Of a stretch of 53,857 bases of DNA, positions 1 through 10,952 are shown piece by piece (the first letter of the stretch is position 1; each line of letters starts with the position of its first letter). The stretch is from Gnetum montanum. Its lineage: Eukaryota > Streptophyta > Gnetopsida > Gnetales > Gnetaceae. The notes below the pieces were generated by a model that saw only the letters and a program-made list of their open reading frames with translations, ran no database searches and was not told the origin of the DNA. The DNA lies in NCBI GenBank assembly GCA_015680685.1, contig MNCI01029622.1:1222554-1276410 (forward strand), read 5' to 3'. Made by a program: the position numbers and the translations under genes.

Positions 1-566
1 GAAATCATCGGTCTCCAGCTGGAAGGAAAAATAGAGGCCGCGGGATCGCAGGATGCGTACAGAAGACCCTGCCTACGCCTGAGGGCATGCTGGAATGCAG
101 CGGAGGCAGAGTACCTTGGGTGGTCCGCACGTGGATCAGACAAGGATTTCCTCGCGCGTACGCAAATGCTAATATGCTGGGTTATGCGTAAACGGCGTGT
201 AGGCATAAACGAAGCAAAAAAAAAAACATAAAACGTAAACAGATGCAAACGAAGTGCGAGCGAGGCATGGGCCAAATTGACGTAAAACTGTAAAAGGACT
301 TGCAGCAAATGAAACGATGGAAATTATAGAGTCAGAATATAGTGCACCGGTCTAACGCGGTTGTGGGAACACAAGGCAGTCGAAAAGCCCTGGCATACAC
401 ACAGGTGACTCGGACGATTTGCAGTGGGCGGATCATAAGAGACTGGATTCACAGCATGCAGGACTTCTCAGCATAAGAAGGTTTTCTGCTCTTTTGCGCA
501 GCGTAAATGTTCTTTGGTCTGCTCCAGGATTTTGCAAAGTGCCCCAGTGAAGTGGAAAAATGGGGG

Positions 567-573
567 TTTTATA
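567..573 (-). promoter_or_regulatory. TATA box of LTR A
   Basis: TATAAAA on the minus strand, followed by CCCCC, at the same place as in both B LTRs and both G LTRs. In those elements it lies roughly 0.55-1.15 kb from the TG start, where the U3 promoter is expected. Function is inferred from family position. Confidence 0.55.
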
Positions 574-1165
574 CAGGTTGTTACGCTAGACTCGGGATGG
601 GAGACACGTGGCACGTTGACTGGGTGCATACACTTTACAAATATACAAAATGTTACAACTGCTGGGCATATACGCTAGGCATATACGCCACATCAGGTCT
701 GCGTACACGCTGGGCGTATACGCAGGACTGCTTGGTGTGAACTGGGTGATTGAGCGCTGGGCGTATACGCCGACGGATGCTGGGTGTACACGCCGGAATG
801 CCGGGCGTACACGCCGGAATGCCGGGCGTACACGCTGGGTGCATACGCTGAGGGATGCTGGCCGTACACGCCGGGTGCATACGTCGAAGGGTGCCACTTG
901 CTTCAATTCTTACTCTTCGGTGTTATCTTCATGCTGTCATTGGAGATCCTGTCGTCGAGCGTGCGCATTTGCAGTGCCTGGGAGTATACGCCAGAGAGCT
1001 GGGCGTATATGCTGAAGTGTCGGGCGTATACGCTAGAATGTTGGGCGTATACGCTGAAGTGAGTGTTGGGCATACACGCCGGGCGTATACGCTGGCCCCA
1101 TATACTTAGCAAAAACTAAGTATTACGATCATGCAGCCGACGTCGTTTGTGAGTTCCGGGGTCTT

Positions 1166-1166
1166 N
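1166..1166. other. Single ambiguous base at an LTR junction
   Basis: The only N in the window. It falls exactly where homology to the B-family LTR stops and unrelated AT-rich sequence begins. This may be a collapsed gap or a mis-join rather than one uncertain base, so the A/E1 boundary should not be taken as exact. Confidence 0.8.
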
Positions 1167-2084
1167 AATTCATATATATAGCACAACATAACCCTCTACC
1201 TGCACATAGCGTAGTAAGGGCATGAAAGCCTAGCTTAGCAAGAACATGCAAATAGCCTAGCGTAACAATAGAACAATTGACAACATGCCCTAACAAAACA
1301 TGTGTCGCACCATCACCTCGCACATGGCCTAGCCCTCCTAAGGGTTCTACGTTACAACATGCGAAGGTCAAGTAACTTAAATTGCCCCAGCCCCCATGGT
1401 TATGACAACCACGGTAGTGGCAGTTTCAGCAGCCTTGCATCCAACTATAACGTAACATTTATGCATCTTCCATGACCAAAATAGTGACAGCGACGATGCA
1501 AAAGCCATAATGACATGACCATAGAAAACATAGGTATCTGAGAATGGATGCACAGGTAATAGGATGTAAAAAAAAAGGTAGAGAATAATAGAAAGCATAA
1601 AATGAAAAGGCGAAGGAAACATAGTAACCTACTAGGTCAACGGTGTGCTCCTCTATGCCACAACGTGCACTTGTGTCATGCACCCCAGGGTCTTCTTCGC
1701 CTCCTCAACCTTTGCAAGCACCAAATGGGTCTTAGGAGCCATTGTCTTACTTGCAAATTTACACTGTTTGTTGTAAAAAAACTTGCCTTACTAGTCATTA
1801 AGACAATTACGTCGCGCTCCGAAATCACCTTGTGCTCCGATGTGGGCTCTACGCTCTTACGATGAGAATGGAAAAATTTCTAGGGTTTAACCCATATTTA
1901 TGGTTGTAATGATAAGGTGGGAAAACTTGCCGCTCTCTCTTTTTGATTAATGCAGAGAATGCCGTACAGCATAGCATGCTCACCACAACATCCTAGCACT
2001 ATTGACATTAAAGCCTTGACATGCTTCAAGCCAACTACTTGCTATCCCAAAAATAAAAATATATATATATTTGTTTTTGATTAA
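1167..2084. other. E1 spacer upstream of RT, no intact gene
   Basis: No long coding region. On the minus strand there is a possible remnant of the antisense gene: an ATG at 1742 opens a 29-codon frame (stop at 1653-1655) starting MAPKTHLVLAKVEEAKK, about 160 bases downstream of a cataaatat TATA-like stretch near 1905. Position and orientation match the antisense genes of B and C, but I see no clear protein similarity, so the link is weak. The rest is AT-rich and unrecognised; poly-A/T runs lie at 1569-1577 and 2050-2078. Confidence 0.35.
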
Positions 2085-2620
2085 GGGTCTGAAAAGACCT
2101 TAAACTAAAAATCCTAGCAATTGCAACACGACCGGTCTGAAAAGACCTTAAACTAGCAATCCTAGCACAGTTGCGCCTTTAACGGTCCAAAAAGAACCTA
2201 AACTAGCAGTTTCAACCTGTTACGTTCACAGTCCGCAATGACATTAAACTAACAGCCCCACATTCTTACATGGGTGATTTTCGCATCTTCTTCCACATTG
2301 GCAGTGTCGCAATTTCTAGTAGTTTCGTGCTTTCATGTAAGCAGCTCGTATTTTTGCATTGATGGTTTAACACTTCTCATACCCGTAGTTTCCCATTTCA
2401 TGTACTATCATTTTGCATGTTAAGATTTGGCATGTTACAATTTGGCAATCCGAAATGACACTAAACTAGTAGTTTGACATTTTCATATCGACAGTCTCAC
2501 AGCTTCACACTTTGCATCAGTAGTTTTACACCTTTAGTAGTTCTACGCTCTTGTGCCTTGGCGGTCCGCTATGACCCTAAATTGGTAAACTTTCAATCTT
2601 TACATCATAACACTCCGCAA
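2085..2620 (+). repeat. Stem-loop array upstream of E1 RT
   Basis: Dispersed copies of a stem-loop followed by TTAAACT in the sense direction. The clearest are at 2086-2106 and 2134-2154, both GGTCT-gaaa-AGACC then TTAAACT. Weaker copies follow at about 2185-2205, 2230-2250 and 2450-2470, with stems eroded by mutation. It occupies the same position as the array at 18480-18600 in B, directly before pol. Confidence 0.7.
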
Positions 2621-2689
2621 GTTGCAGCTCATCACTGCTTTGCAAACTTTCGTTACACACAATAGCTGCCAATAGATGCCTCTTAACCA

Positions 2690-4340
2690 GGCTTTTATCT
2701 CATGTTGGCAGGACAAGAAAGAGATGGAAATCCATTTTGACCTCTCCACCACCTTAACGTTAGCACAACCACATGGCAAGCTCATGAGATAGTTGAACCC
2801 CAACATGATCGACTAGGGGTCGACCACAACTAGCACTGTAGTAGCCTTAGAATCATTCCTAGGCTAGCCTGAGCATCTAGTCCGAGCCCTAGACTTAGAG
2901 GCTGGGGATGTAATCAAGGACCCTCTCATCGAGATGCCTATCACCACATCAAAGGGGGAGGTGAAAATATTAAAAATCAGCTCCCTCCTAGACACACAAA
3001 CACACAAAAATGTAGCCAAGATTCTGCAAGACAACATTGATATCTTTGCATGATCATACAATGACATGTCGGGTCTACATCTGCAGCTGATTCAACACAA
3101 CATTGCCCTAGACCCACAAATAAAGGCAGTCAAATAGAAGGCTCACAAAGTTAAGTCAGAAATCACACTAGCTCTGAGGGATGAAATCACCAAGCTATAC
3201 CAAGTAGGTTTGATTTGTGTGATTAACTACTCAGAGTGGGTGTCCAACATCGTTGTGGTTTCAAAGAAAATGGGAGGAATACAAATCTGTATAGATTTCC
3301 TGGAATTGAACAAGGCAACAATCAAGGAAAACTTTTCACTTCTAAGCATTGATCAACTCATTGACAACATGGCTAGTCATGCTCTACTATCATTCATGGA
3401 TGGTTTCTTCAGATACAACCAAATCCGCATTAACCCAGAGCACCAGCTATCAACAACTTTCATGACCCCATGGGGGACCTTCTGCTACACCATGATGCCC
3501 TTCGGGCTCAAGAATGATGGAGCAACCTACCAGTGAGCCATGACTTACATTTTCAGTGATTACATCCTAGAAACATTAAACAACTACGTGGATGATATAG
3601 CAGTAAAGTCCAAGGAGGCAGCTGATCACCCACACGATCTAGGGGTAGTCCTCAAATGCTATCAAATGCATGACTTACACTTCAATCCTAAGAAGTGCAT
3701 CTTTGGGGTGAAAACTGGATGCATGTTAGGGTTCGTAGTATCGGAGGTCAGAATATAGGTAGTCCCTAACCAAGTCAAGGCCATCGTCTACCTGGCGCCT
3801 CCCACAAACCTTAAGGAGTTACGTGGCTTGCAAGGTAGGATGTAGTTTATTCGAAGTTTCATAGCTAAGTTGACTAACAAGTTACATCCCATGCAACATC
3901 TTTTGAAGAAAGGGGTTAACTTCAAGTGGACAACCCAGTGTCAACAAGCCTTCGATAACCTGAAGAAGGAACTCTCACACCTCCCGACTGTGCATCCACC
4001 ATAAAGGGATAAACCCTTCTTTATCTACCTCGCTACCTTTGACATCTATCATAGCACTGCTATGTCAGAAGCGAGATGATGGTTCTTAGATACCAGTGTA
4101 TTATTTAAGCCATGCACTAATAGTACACAAGGTGAAATACAATGAAGTGGAGAGGAATTGCCTTGCCTTAGTATTCGCACTAAAAAAGTGGAGGCATTAC
4201 CTATTTTGCAGTACAACCAACATCATTTGCAAAAGTAATATACTCTAAGCTATCACTAACAACCTATATGAAAGTAGTAGGATAACCCAATGGAAGGCAA
4301 TAACTGCGGAGTTCAATTTATGCTATGTAAGTCAATCATT
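2690..4340 (+). pseudogene. E1 pol: reverse transcriptase and standard RNase H (broken)
   Basis: The translated sequence aligns with B's pol. A pol leader with DPLIEMPIT lies near 2917-2945. RT blocks include VSNIVVVSKK (about 3240), LSFMDGF.RYNQIRINPEHQ (about 3390-3450), MMPFGLKN (about 3493) and the catalytic YVDD (about 3585). The connection and standard RNase H follow to FNLCYVSQS near 4320, with YLA in place of the usual acidic block, as is normal for Tat elements. Stops lie at about 3051, 3136, 3535 and 3756, and frames change between segments. It polymerised cDNA in the ancestor; this copy cannot. Confidence 0.85.
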
Positions 4341-4950
4341 GACAAAGGGTCAAGCCATAGCGACCCAACTCATGGCCTCGCCAGTTGACGACCAGTCCAC
4401 CATAGACCCCGAATTCCCAGATGAATATGTTAACAATGTCAACATTACCCTGTAGCATCTCAAAGCCACTTTACACTTCGACGACACCTCAATTGTGCAA
4501 GAAGGTAGTGCCACTATCATCATCACATTTCCCTCTGGGGAAATACATCCATTCACTTATCATTTTATGTTCCCTTACACCAACAACGTGGTAGAATATG
4601 AGGGATTACTCAGAGGCCTCTTAACTACCTGAACGCTACGCATACAAAACCTAGAAATCTAGGGAGATTCACAACTAGTCGTGAATCAAATCACTAAGGT
4701 CTACACCTGTAAAGCTACATACTTGCAACCCTACTGTGACCTAGCAAAAATTCTACTTAAGAAATTTGCAACCACAGGTGTGCAACACGTGCCATGCAAC
4801 GAGAACACCATGGAAGATGCCTTAGCTACCCTTATGTTAAACATTCCATCACATTCCTTTGCAAACCTGCCGACCTCGATTATAGAATGCATAGAGCCTA
4901 TCACTCAGGTGGAACACATGGCCTCTATCAGTGCTACGGATGACTAGGAG
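4341..4950 (+). pseudogene. E1 pol: archaeal-type second RNase H (broken)
   Basis: Motifs in order: HFDDTS (usual FDGAS) near 4475, NNVVEYEGLL near 4585, GDSQLVVNQ near 4665 and ENTMEDALA near 4800, giving an apparently retained D-E-D-D catalytic set. Several in-frame stops, for example near 4455, 4630 and 4660, disrupt it. This domain between the standard RNase H and integrase is the hallmark of the Tat lineage. It matches the copies at 16236-16715 and 38150-38400. Confidence 0.8.
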
Positions 4951-6170
4951 TGGTATGCCAACATTAAAACTAATCTATAGCACGGCGAACCCCTAGGTGG
5001 ATTGACATCTGCCCACAAAGATGCAATTTGTAAGCATGCCTAGCAATACATGCTCATGGGAAATGACACCCTATGCCAATGCTCCTATGAATGGATATTG
5101 CTGGCATGCGTGGGTGGCAAGCAAGCATAGAAGGTAGTTAATGAAGTTCATGAGGGGCTTTCCAGTGGACACATAGCACCCAAGGCTATGGATACAAAAA
5201 TTAGATGCCTAGGGTACTGCTAGCCCCACATGGAGCATGACTACCTATTCAAAGTCTAGACGTGTAACACGTGCCAGAGATACGAAAATCTCATACACGT
5301 AGCACCTGCAGACCTACATCCAATGCAAATCAGATGGCCCTTCCAACGATGGGGACTAGACCTCATAGGGCCTATCACACCTAAGTCCTCCATAGGGCAT
5401 AGTTTCATTATCACTTCCACTGAGTACTTTACCAAGTGGATGGAAGCTATCCCCTTGAATAAGAAGACATCTTAGCAAATCTGCCATTTCATCATAGACA
5501 ACATCATAATGAGATTCGAGCTTTCAATGACTATTTTAGTTGTATGAAAACTCGAACCTTCTACAAAAATATAGGCATTAAGCAATCATTCTCTTCCCCC
5601 TATTATCTACAAGCGAACGGGCAAGATAAGGCTAAAAATAAGTCCATCATCAACTTGTTGAAGTGAATGCTTAACAACAGCAAGAGGCAGTGGCATGAGC
5701 AAATCCTCTATGTTCTATGGGCCTACTGGACGACATGTAGGACTGCCACAAGTAAGACCCCTTACAGCCTTGTTTATGGATCTAAAGCTATGTTTCCTCT
5801 TCAGTTGCAGGTACCATCACTCCAGATGATCCTTTTTGATGCCTTAAGCGAATCCCAAAACAAAGAGTCGTGGACCATCGACCTCGACTCAATAGAAGAA
5901 GAGCACACGCAGATGCTAAAATGCATCGAGCACTACCAGAGCAAGCAACAACAGAAGCACCATGCAGACTCACATCAATGGCTAGTGCAGAAGGGAGACC
6001 TCATCCTCAAGGTCGTCCATGAGCATGTGAGCAAATTCTCAACCAACTGGGAAGGTCCTTAAATGGTCACTAAAGCCTTCGGGAATGGAGCCTTCAAGTT
6101 GGCAAACATGTATGGCAACAAGTTTGCCAACCTGGTGAATCACTCGTACCTGAAGTCATACTATGTCTAA
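4951..6170 (+). pseudogene. E1 pol: integrase (broken)
   Basis: Zinc-binding region HEGLSSGH...CNTC (about 5147-5275), then RWGLDLIGPI with the first catalytic aspartate (about 5350), HSFIIT and YFTKW. The second-aspartate region near 5535 is disrupted by a stop and frame change. The third block is degenerate (RTGKIRLK for SNGQAEATN). A C-terminal domain NWEGP (about 6048) ends at the TAA at 6168-6170 after YLKSYYV. The length fits a full integrase, but it is inactive. Confidence 0.82.
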
Positions 6171-7309
6171 AGCACAACAGTAGCCACCACCATCCGCTAC
6201 GATAATAAACTGGCAACAAGACCGAGCAGCATCCGCGGTAACGTTAAACTAGCAACATTGAGCATCGTTTGCATTAATGTAATATTGGCACAGCCCGTCT
6301 ACTAGGATGATAAGTTGGCATGTACAGTCTTTTGGGACCTTAAACTGGGTTCACATGACATCCCCAAAGTGCATCTATGCCAAGTACACATCAGATGAGC
6401 ACGCACGGTGCTGATGTGTGGGTGGGACGTCACAGCTCCAGAACATACTTCACGATGCAATGAGAACACAGTCCAAGACACACACGACGCTGCCACCCTT
6501 GGCATCATGCTGACACTTCGGAGATGTCGTATGGCATTACACTAGCCCTCCAGAACTACCATCGCCACAGCCCACTACCCTGATGGTAGTTCCTTGGCTA
6601 GTTCCTGCAGTTGGTGTTCCAGCAGTATTGTGGCCCAGCCACAATATTTTTACTCTCTAGCCCCCTTGTAATGCCTCAGCTCACACGACGTTTAGCTATG
6701 TGGTGCCTGATCCCACAGCTCAACTGAGAATGCATGCCTTTGGCAAGGATTCTAGAGCATCCGCACCCACAGCAACTCCCAGTGCCTTCAAGGCCAGCTC
6801 CTCCATGCTGGTGCTGCCAAGGCCACTATTGGCCTTCCTACTTTGGACGCTGTGCACCAGCATAGGTGTCCAAGAGCTTCAAAAATTTCTACAGCCAGCA
6901 AGACCTTTTCCCTCACTGGCCGAGGGTATGTCTTGCTACAACAACTAATGCTACGGCACCGCGAAGTCAGTGCCTCGACTAGCTTAGCTACTTTAGAGTG
7001 CAAATTCCATGACGTGCATAACACAACTTGCTATATGGAAAGCATCTATAGGTAGGTCAAAACCATTCATGGATGTAACACAACTCATCCTGCAAAGGAA
7101 ACACCTGTCCTATGAGAGGATGAAGAACAGTGCCAACCAAAGATGAAAACATGAATGATCTCCTCATGAGCATGCCAACTAGGGACTCTGCTAAACATCA
7201 TCTTTTCTCTCTACCTTAACCTCTACAAAACCAATGCAACACTCTCAAGCGTAGCCAAGCGACGTCTCAAAAATCACTAAGCGACAACATTAGCATCATG
7301 CCTTCCGTA
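6171..7309 (+). other. E1 3' untranslated region
   Basis: No gene seen. At 6200-6350 there are decayed stem-loop units (copies of the TTAAACTGG tail near 6208, 6250 and 6340), matching the array after integrase in B, F and G. Further on, the block with ggactctgctaaaca near 7185 matches the 3' regions of B (near 13740, reverse complement) and G (near 44220), showing a shared 3' untranslated region. Other open frames here have no recognisable protein. Confidence 0.55.
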
Positions 7310-7384
7310 GTGTTTCATTTTCTTTGTCAATGTTTATCAAGCCCATTCTCTAGATGTCGACAAAGAAGGGCCAATGAAACACCC
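7310..7384 (+). repeat. Polypurine tract with inverted copy of itself and the LTR start (E1)
   Basis: The polypurine tract GACAAAGAAGGGCCAA (7359-7374) lies directly before the LTR start TGAAACACC. An inverted copy, GTGTTTCATTTTCTTTGTCAA (7310-7330), sits 28 bases upstream, so about 20 bases including the LTR terminus can pair. The same arrangement is seen in B and G. The tract primes plus-strand DNA synthesis in the family; the role of the inverted arm is unknown. Confidence 0.75.
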
Positions 7385-7998
7385 CAAAAATTTGAATTCA
7401 TTCTCGCTTCACCAAGCCTTCCAATTTATGTAGCACCAACGATAGTTCTTCAGGAGGAGAATGCTCTGAATTCAGGCCAGCCAGTTCAGCAAATTTTCTA
7501 CGTTAGGTGTAAACAGGCTCTACGGATCATCATGCCTATCCACCTAAGTAGTCTGCACAGCTGACAGCCTACTCAGAAATGGTGCTCAAAGTTGATAATA
7601 GTGCTTAAGATGCACGAAATAGTTCAAAAATTTTTCTAACTCACAAAGCCTACTACGCTATGCTACACCTCACTATGTAGCATAGCAAGCTTCGGAAAAT
7701 GATTGCAAAATGAAGTGCTGCGCTACGCCATGCTATGTAGTATAGTGTAGCATGACAATGGCTACACAACTAGTTCCCTCACTCAACTTCAAGTCCTTCA
7801 ACAATGTCCCTTTCCATCAAGAAGGGGTGGACCATGTCTACTGCTATGCTATGCTGAGCTACATGGAACAACAAGGCATAGCAATCTTGTGAAAGAGATA
7901 GAAGGCAGCTCAAAGGGTAGAATCAGCAAGTTTGCAAGTCTCGCAACACAGGAAGCAAAGTTTGCAAATCGGCAAAGTTTTCGCGACTAAGGCCAGTT

Positions 7999-8033
7999 GC
8001 TACACTATGCTACATAGCATAGCATAGTGTAGC
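7999..8033. repeat. Perfect 14-bp inverted repeat in E1 U3
   Basis: GCTACACTATGCTA (7999-8012) and its exact reverse complement TAGCATAGTGTAGC (8020-8033) with a 7-base spacer. It sits in the LTR part upstream of the TATA box and is built from the word that recurs through this LTR. Confidence 0.75.
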
Positions 8034-8350
8034 AAGCATGCAACACACATGTAGCAAAACGCACGACAAGGTGCTATGCTACGCCAAGCATGCTATGCTA
8101 CAAAGCATAACAAGGCATGCAGGTGGTTGTGCAACATCAATGCACTTCACCTAATCGAACTATTGGCACACATCTCCAGATGTTGACGATGCAATTACGA
8201 CATGGCAGGCTCATAGTTACGGAATGGCAAGCTCACATTACAATAGTCATGCAAGTCCAACGGTCATGCATGGCACGTGCAACATAAGCAAGTCAACATG
8301 GGCCTAAGGCACCTAGTGTCCAAATCATCCTTTTCGCATGCCCTTGGTCC

Positions 8351-8359
8351 TATAAATAC
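8351..8359 (+). promoter_or_regulatory. TATA box of E1 LTR
   Basis: TATAAATAC followed by CCC. The same box occurs in D's LTR (39248-39256) and, on the minus strand, in C's LTR (34207-34218). Its place, about 980 bases into the LTR, fits a U3/R boundary. Confidence 0.6.
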
Positions 8360-8990
8360 CCCAATGAATAATATTCAAAGGGCTTAAAATCTTCTTGATT
8401 CTTTAAATTTTCCTCTTTCTGGCACTCAAGTTCCCTTCCCAGCACATTGTAACATCAAGCATTGTAAGCTTTCTGTTTGACACTGCAAACAGTTAGCATT
8501 TGTAGCTGGCATTTTTGTTCTGTCCCTTTTTTACCACCTTGGTAGAAGCCCTACATTGTCAGCACCTAAGTTCATGCCCAAGCACACAACCTATTTTTCT
8601 CTACACGTATTGGTTACTCTCAGTATCTCTACACTTTGCCACGCTATGCAACCGACTATATCCACCTTGACAGAGCAAACTTGTAGCTTTGGAGTGGTGC
8701 ACTTTTCTAACCACATTTTACTTTACTTCCTTCTTATTACTGTGTCTTTCACTATTTTCTACTTTATTTACTTTCAAGCATTACTTTGCATTTTCTTTCC
8801 CCTTTTCAAAACTATATGTTACAAAAGGCTATATAGACGCCGATTAAGTCCCTATCTGATCAACCAGACCGTTCAGGGCACCCCGTATCTTCTCATACAT
8901 AGCACGGCCCTCCCATGGATATAGGGTCAAAAATGTCACACCTGCTGACCCCTTGGTGTTTTCTAGCCTTCAACATTTTCGATTGTTACA

Positions 8991-10952
8991 GTGGCCATGT
9001 TCTTGCTCCTGCCAATTTAAAATGGGAGTGAAGTAAAAGAAACCCCTTTGGCAAAAGAGTTACTAAATGTAAACGAACATTGGGTAATCAAACTTTGTAC
9101 TAACAAAACTGGGAGATGCAACGGTAGTCATGGAAGTTTTAGGCTGTATCGGGCTAGATGGTAGTTTAAGGCCATCCCAAGCTGGATAATATTCATGTTG
9201 ACTTGTCATTTGGACTAAGTGCATAGAGAATTTTTGATTTTTAAATTTTGTGCAGACGGTAAGTTTATGAGACCTTAAAATTTTATGAATTTTTGAAATG
9301 TTTATATATATGTATGTATATATATTTTTGTTGATTTTAACTTTTCATCCATTCCTTTGCATAATAATAATTTTTTCGGCCTCATCTCCAGAGGTTGGAA
9401 TAATGAGGAATACCAGGCCAACATAAAATAAATATAACATGAATGAAAACAAAATTCAGAGATGGTAAATTTAAATAAATAAATAAAATAATAGAAAATA
9501 AAATAGAATGTTTTGGATTTAAAAGGGGGTTTTGAAGTGAAGGAAAGGGGTTTTATGCTAGCATGAGTTCTTGGACTGTAGCATGAGCTAGGAGTGCAGC
9601 ATCAGCGTCAATGTGAGCAAGGAAACTATGAAGGACAAGGGAAGAGGGAAGGAAAGCTGAGAAAAAGGGAAGAGGTAGGTAGATCTGGCATTTATGGAGG
9701 AGATTGAAGAGCTTCTCCAGTGTCTCCCCAAAGCCAGGATTCCAACATGGGATGGGGCCCTACACATGTAGATTTGTTTTCCCTTGCTTTTCTTTGGCAT
9801 TTTGTGGACAGAGTTACCTAGGATAGAATTTCATGGCCACAATTTTGGGGTTTTCAAAAAGTTTATTTATGGCATGTTATTGTTGACTTTTGTGGCATTA
9901 GCATGAGTGCCTAGGGCATGTGTGCAAGCTGTGAGTGCAAGTTTGGGGCAAGCGCATTGTGAGTTGGGATTTTCAGGCTTTTGGGGGTTCCTGGGCTGTA
10001 GGGTTTTTTTGGCTTTCTTGGCCTTCCTGGGTTTCCTGGTAGCGTGAGTGTAGGGGAAGGCTGGTTTTCTCTTTTCTTGCAGTGTGAGCTATGTTATTGT
10101 AAAGGTTTCCAATGTTAATCAATTTTTCTCCTTTTCCCGTGCCAACATGAACAAAAATTTCTCTGGGTAGCATGAGCTATTGGTTCCTAGTGCATGGCTG
10201 AATAGGCCCCAGCATGAGTGGCTAAACAACCCCTAGTGTGAGCATGAGTTTGGAAAGTCAACATGAGTGGCATCACAGGGGAGAAAAGAATTTTTCAACA
10301 TGACCACCAAGGTCTCAGGTAACGTGAGCATAGGATCTTCAGGGCAGCATGAGCTGTAGAGTTCCTGGTCTGGAATGTGATTTGCTAAGAATAGACCCCA
10401 ATGTGAGTTGCTGGGAATAGGCCCCAGCATGATTATGGGCTTGGAAGATCATCATGAGTTGGGCTACAAAGTCCAACATGAGATAAACTAGGGCCAGTGT
10501 GAGTTGGGCCACGGCCAACATGAGTTGGGCCACAAAGGCCAGTGTGAGTTAGGCTAGGAAGGCCAGCATGAGTTGTCCCAGCATGAATTGTGGAAGAGGT
10601 TACCTCCAACGTGAGTGTCCAAACTCCACTTTGCTGATACACGAAAGTGTAAAGTGCTTGCCAAAATGTTTGTTATTTGCTGATTTTTATGTTCATATCA
10701 TTTATTATTTTCCTGAGACTTATGATTTAAACATTGTCTTAGTGAGTGTTCATGTTCTGTAGTTGTGTATGGATTTACTATGAAATTGATTTCAATGTAC
10801 CCTAGTGAGTGTTAGATATACTAAATAGATATTGGTGTCCTTGTCTCATGGGGTGAAGTTGTGCATTTAAAGTATTTGTTTATGTGATTTTTGGTTTTTT
10901 GGGATTTTGACCTATTGTTAGTACTTAGATTCTTTACTTACGTAATGTTTTT
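8991..10952 (+). other. C spacer upstream of the antisense gene: stem-loops and word repeats
   Basis: No recognisable protein. Two stem-loop units lie at 9135-9184 (AGTTTTAGGCTGTATCGGGCT and AGTTTAAGGCC). This matches B's array at 18480-18600, just upstream of the antisense gene promoter. A TATATATATGTATG stretch at about 9303-9316 could serve as TATA element. From 9550 to 10640 the words agcatgagt, agtgtgagt and caacatgagt recur every 20-50 bases. They are this element's equivalent of B's agcgtaagcgta leader (18840-19043). Confidence 0.5.

Larger units (their letters stand above)
1..1166 (-). repeat. LTR of element A (B family), right end cut at an unknown base
   Basis: The sequence aligns along its length with the two LTRs of element B. 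It begins about 11 bases inside the LTR (the gaaatc..cggtctcc block). It holds the ttttata TATA box (567-573, read on the minus strand), many copies of the word gggcgtatacgc between about 660 and 1095, and the block tagcaaaaactaagtattacgatcatgcagcc shared with 13350 and 26390 (written here only as a position guide: 1109-1139). The last 40 or so bases of the LTR, up to the expected TGAAACACC terminus, are missing after the N at 1166. It could be a solo LTR or either end of a full element whose body lies left of the window. High CpG content suggests it is younger than its surroundings. Confidence 0.85.
1167..8990 (+). mobile_element. Element E1: old Tat-type Ty3/gypsy retrotransposon, 5' part missing
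   Basis: Plus-strand element made of a noncoding spacer with stem-loops (1167-2640), a decayed pol (2690-6170), a 3' untranslated region, a polypurine tract with its inverted repeat, and a 3' LTR (7375-8990). Gag, protease and the 5' LTR are absent; they should lie left of LTR A, outside the window. It appears to be inserted in the spacer of element C between the antisense gene and C's RT, because C-type sequence starts at 8991. The left target-site copy is not visible, so this placement is inferred. Frame changes and many stops indicate great age. Confidence 0.7.
7375..8990 (+). repeat. 3' LTR of E1 (1616 bp)
   Basis: Starts TGAAACACCCC directly after the polypurine tract and ends ...GATTGTTACA; C-type sequence follows. 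Its 3' third aligns with D's LTR (CAGGGCACC...GCAC.GCCCTC block near 8873-8920 against 39926-39972, and the shared CATTTTC...TTACA end). Words built on gctatgctacatagc are scattered over 7660-8110. The 5' start also resembles the start of C's LTR. Only one LTR of this element is visible. Confidence 0.85.

Noticed and set aside
586-1109. Overlapping open frames on both strands of LTR A rich in Y, A, R and T
   Set aside because: They come from the repeated gggcgtatacgc words; the same frames recur in B LTRs (12999-13356, 25804-26393) and show no protein-like conservation.
6700-7055. Frames in E1 3' region that could be a small protein
   Set aside because: No conservation with the 3' regions of B or G beyond short noncoding blocks.
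8556-8924. 122-codon frame in E1 LTR with a hydrophobic stretch
   Set aside because: Lies in the R/U5 part of the LTR; D's LTR does not keep the frame.
9588-10642. Minus-strand frames in C spacer with THVGL/THAGL repeats
   Set aside because: Translation of the catgagttgggc word repeats; no start context or relatives.
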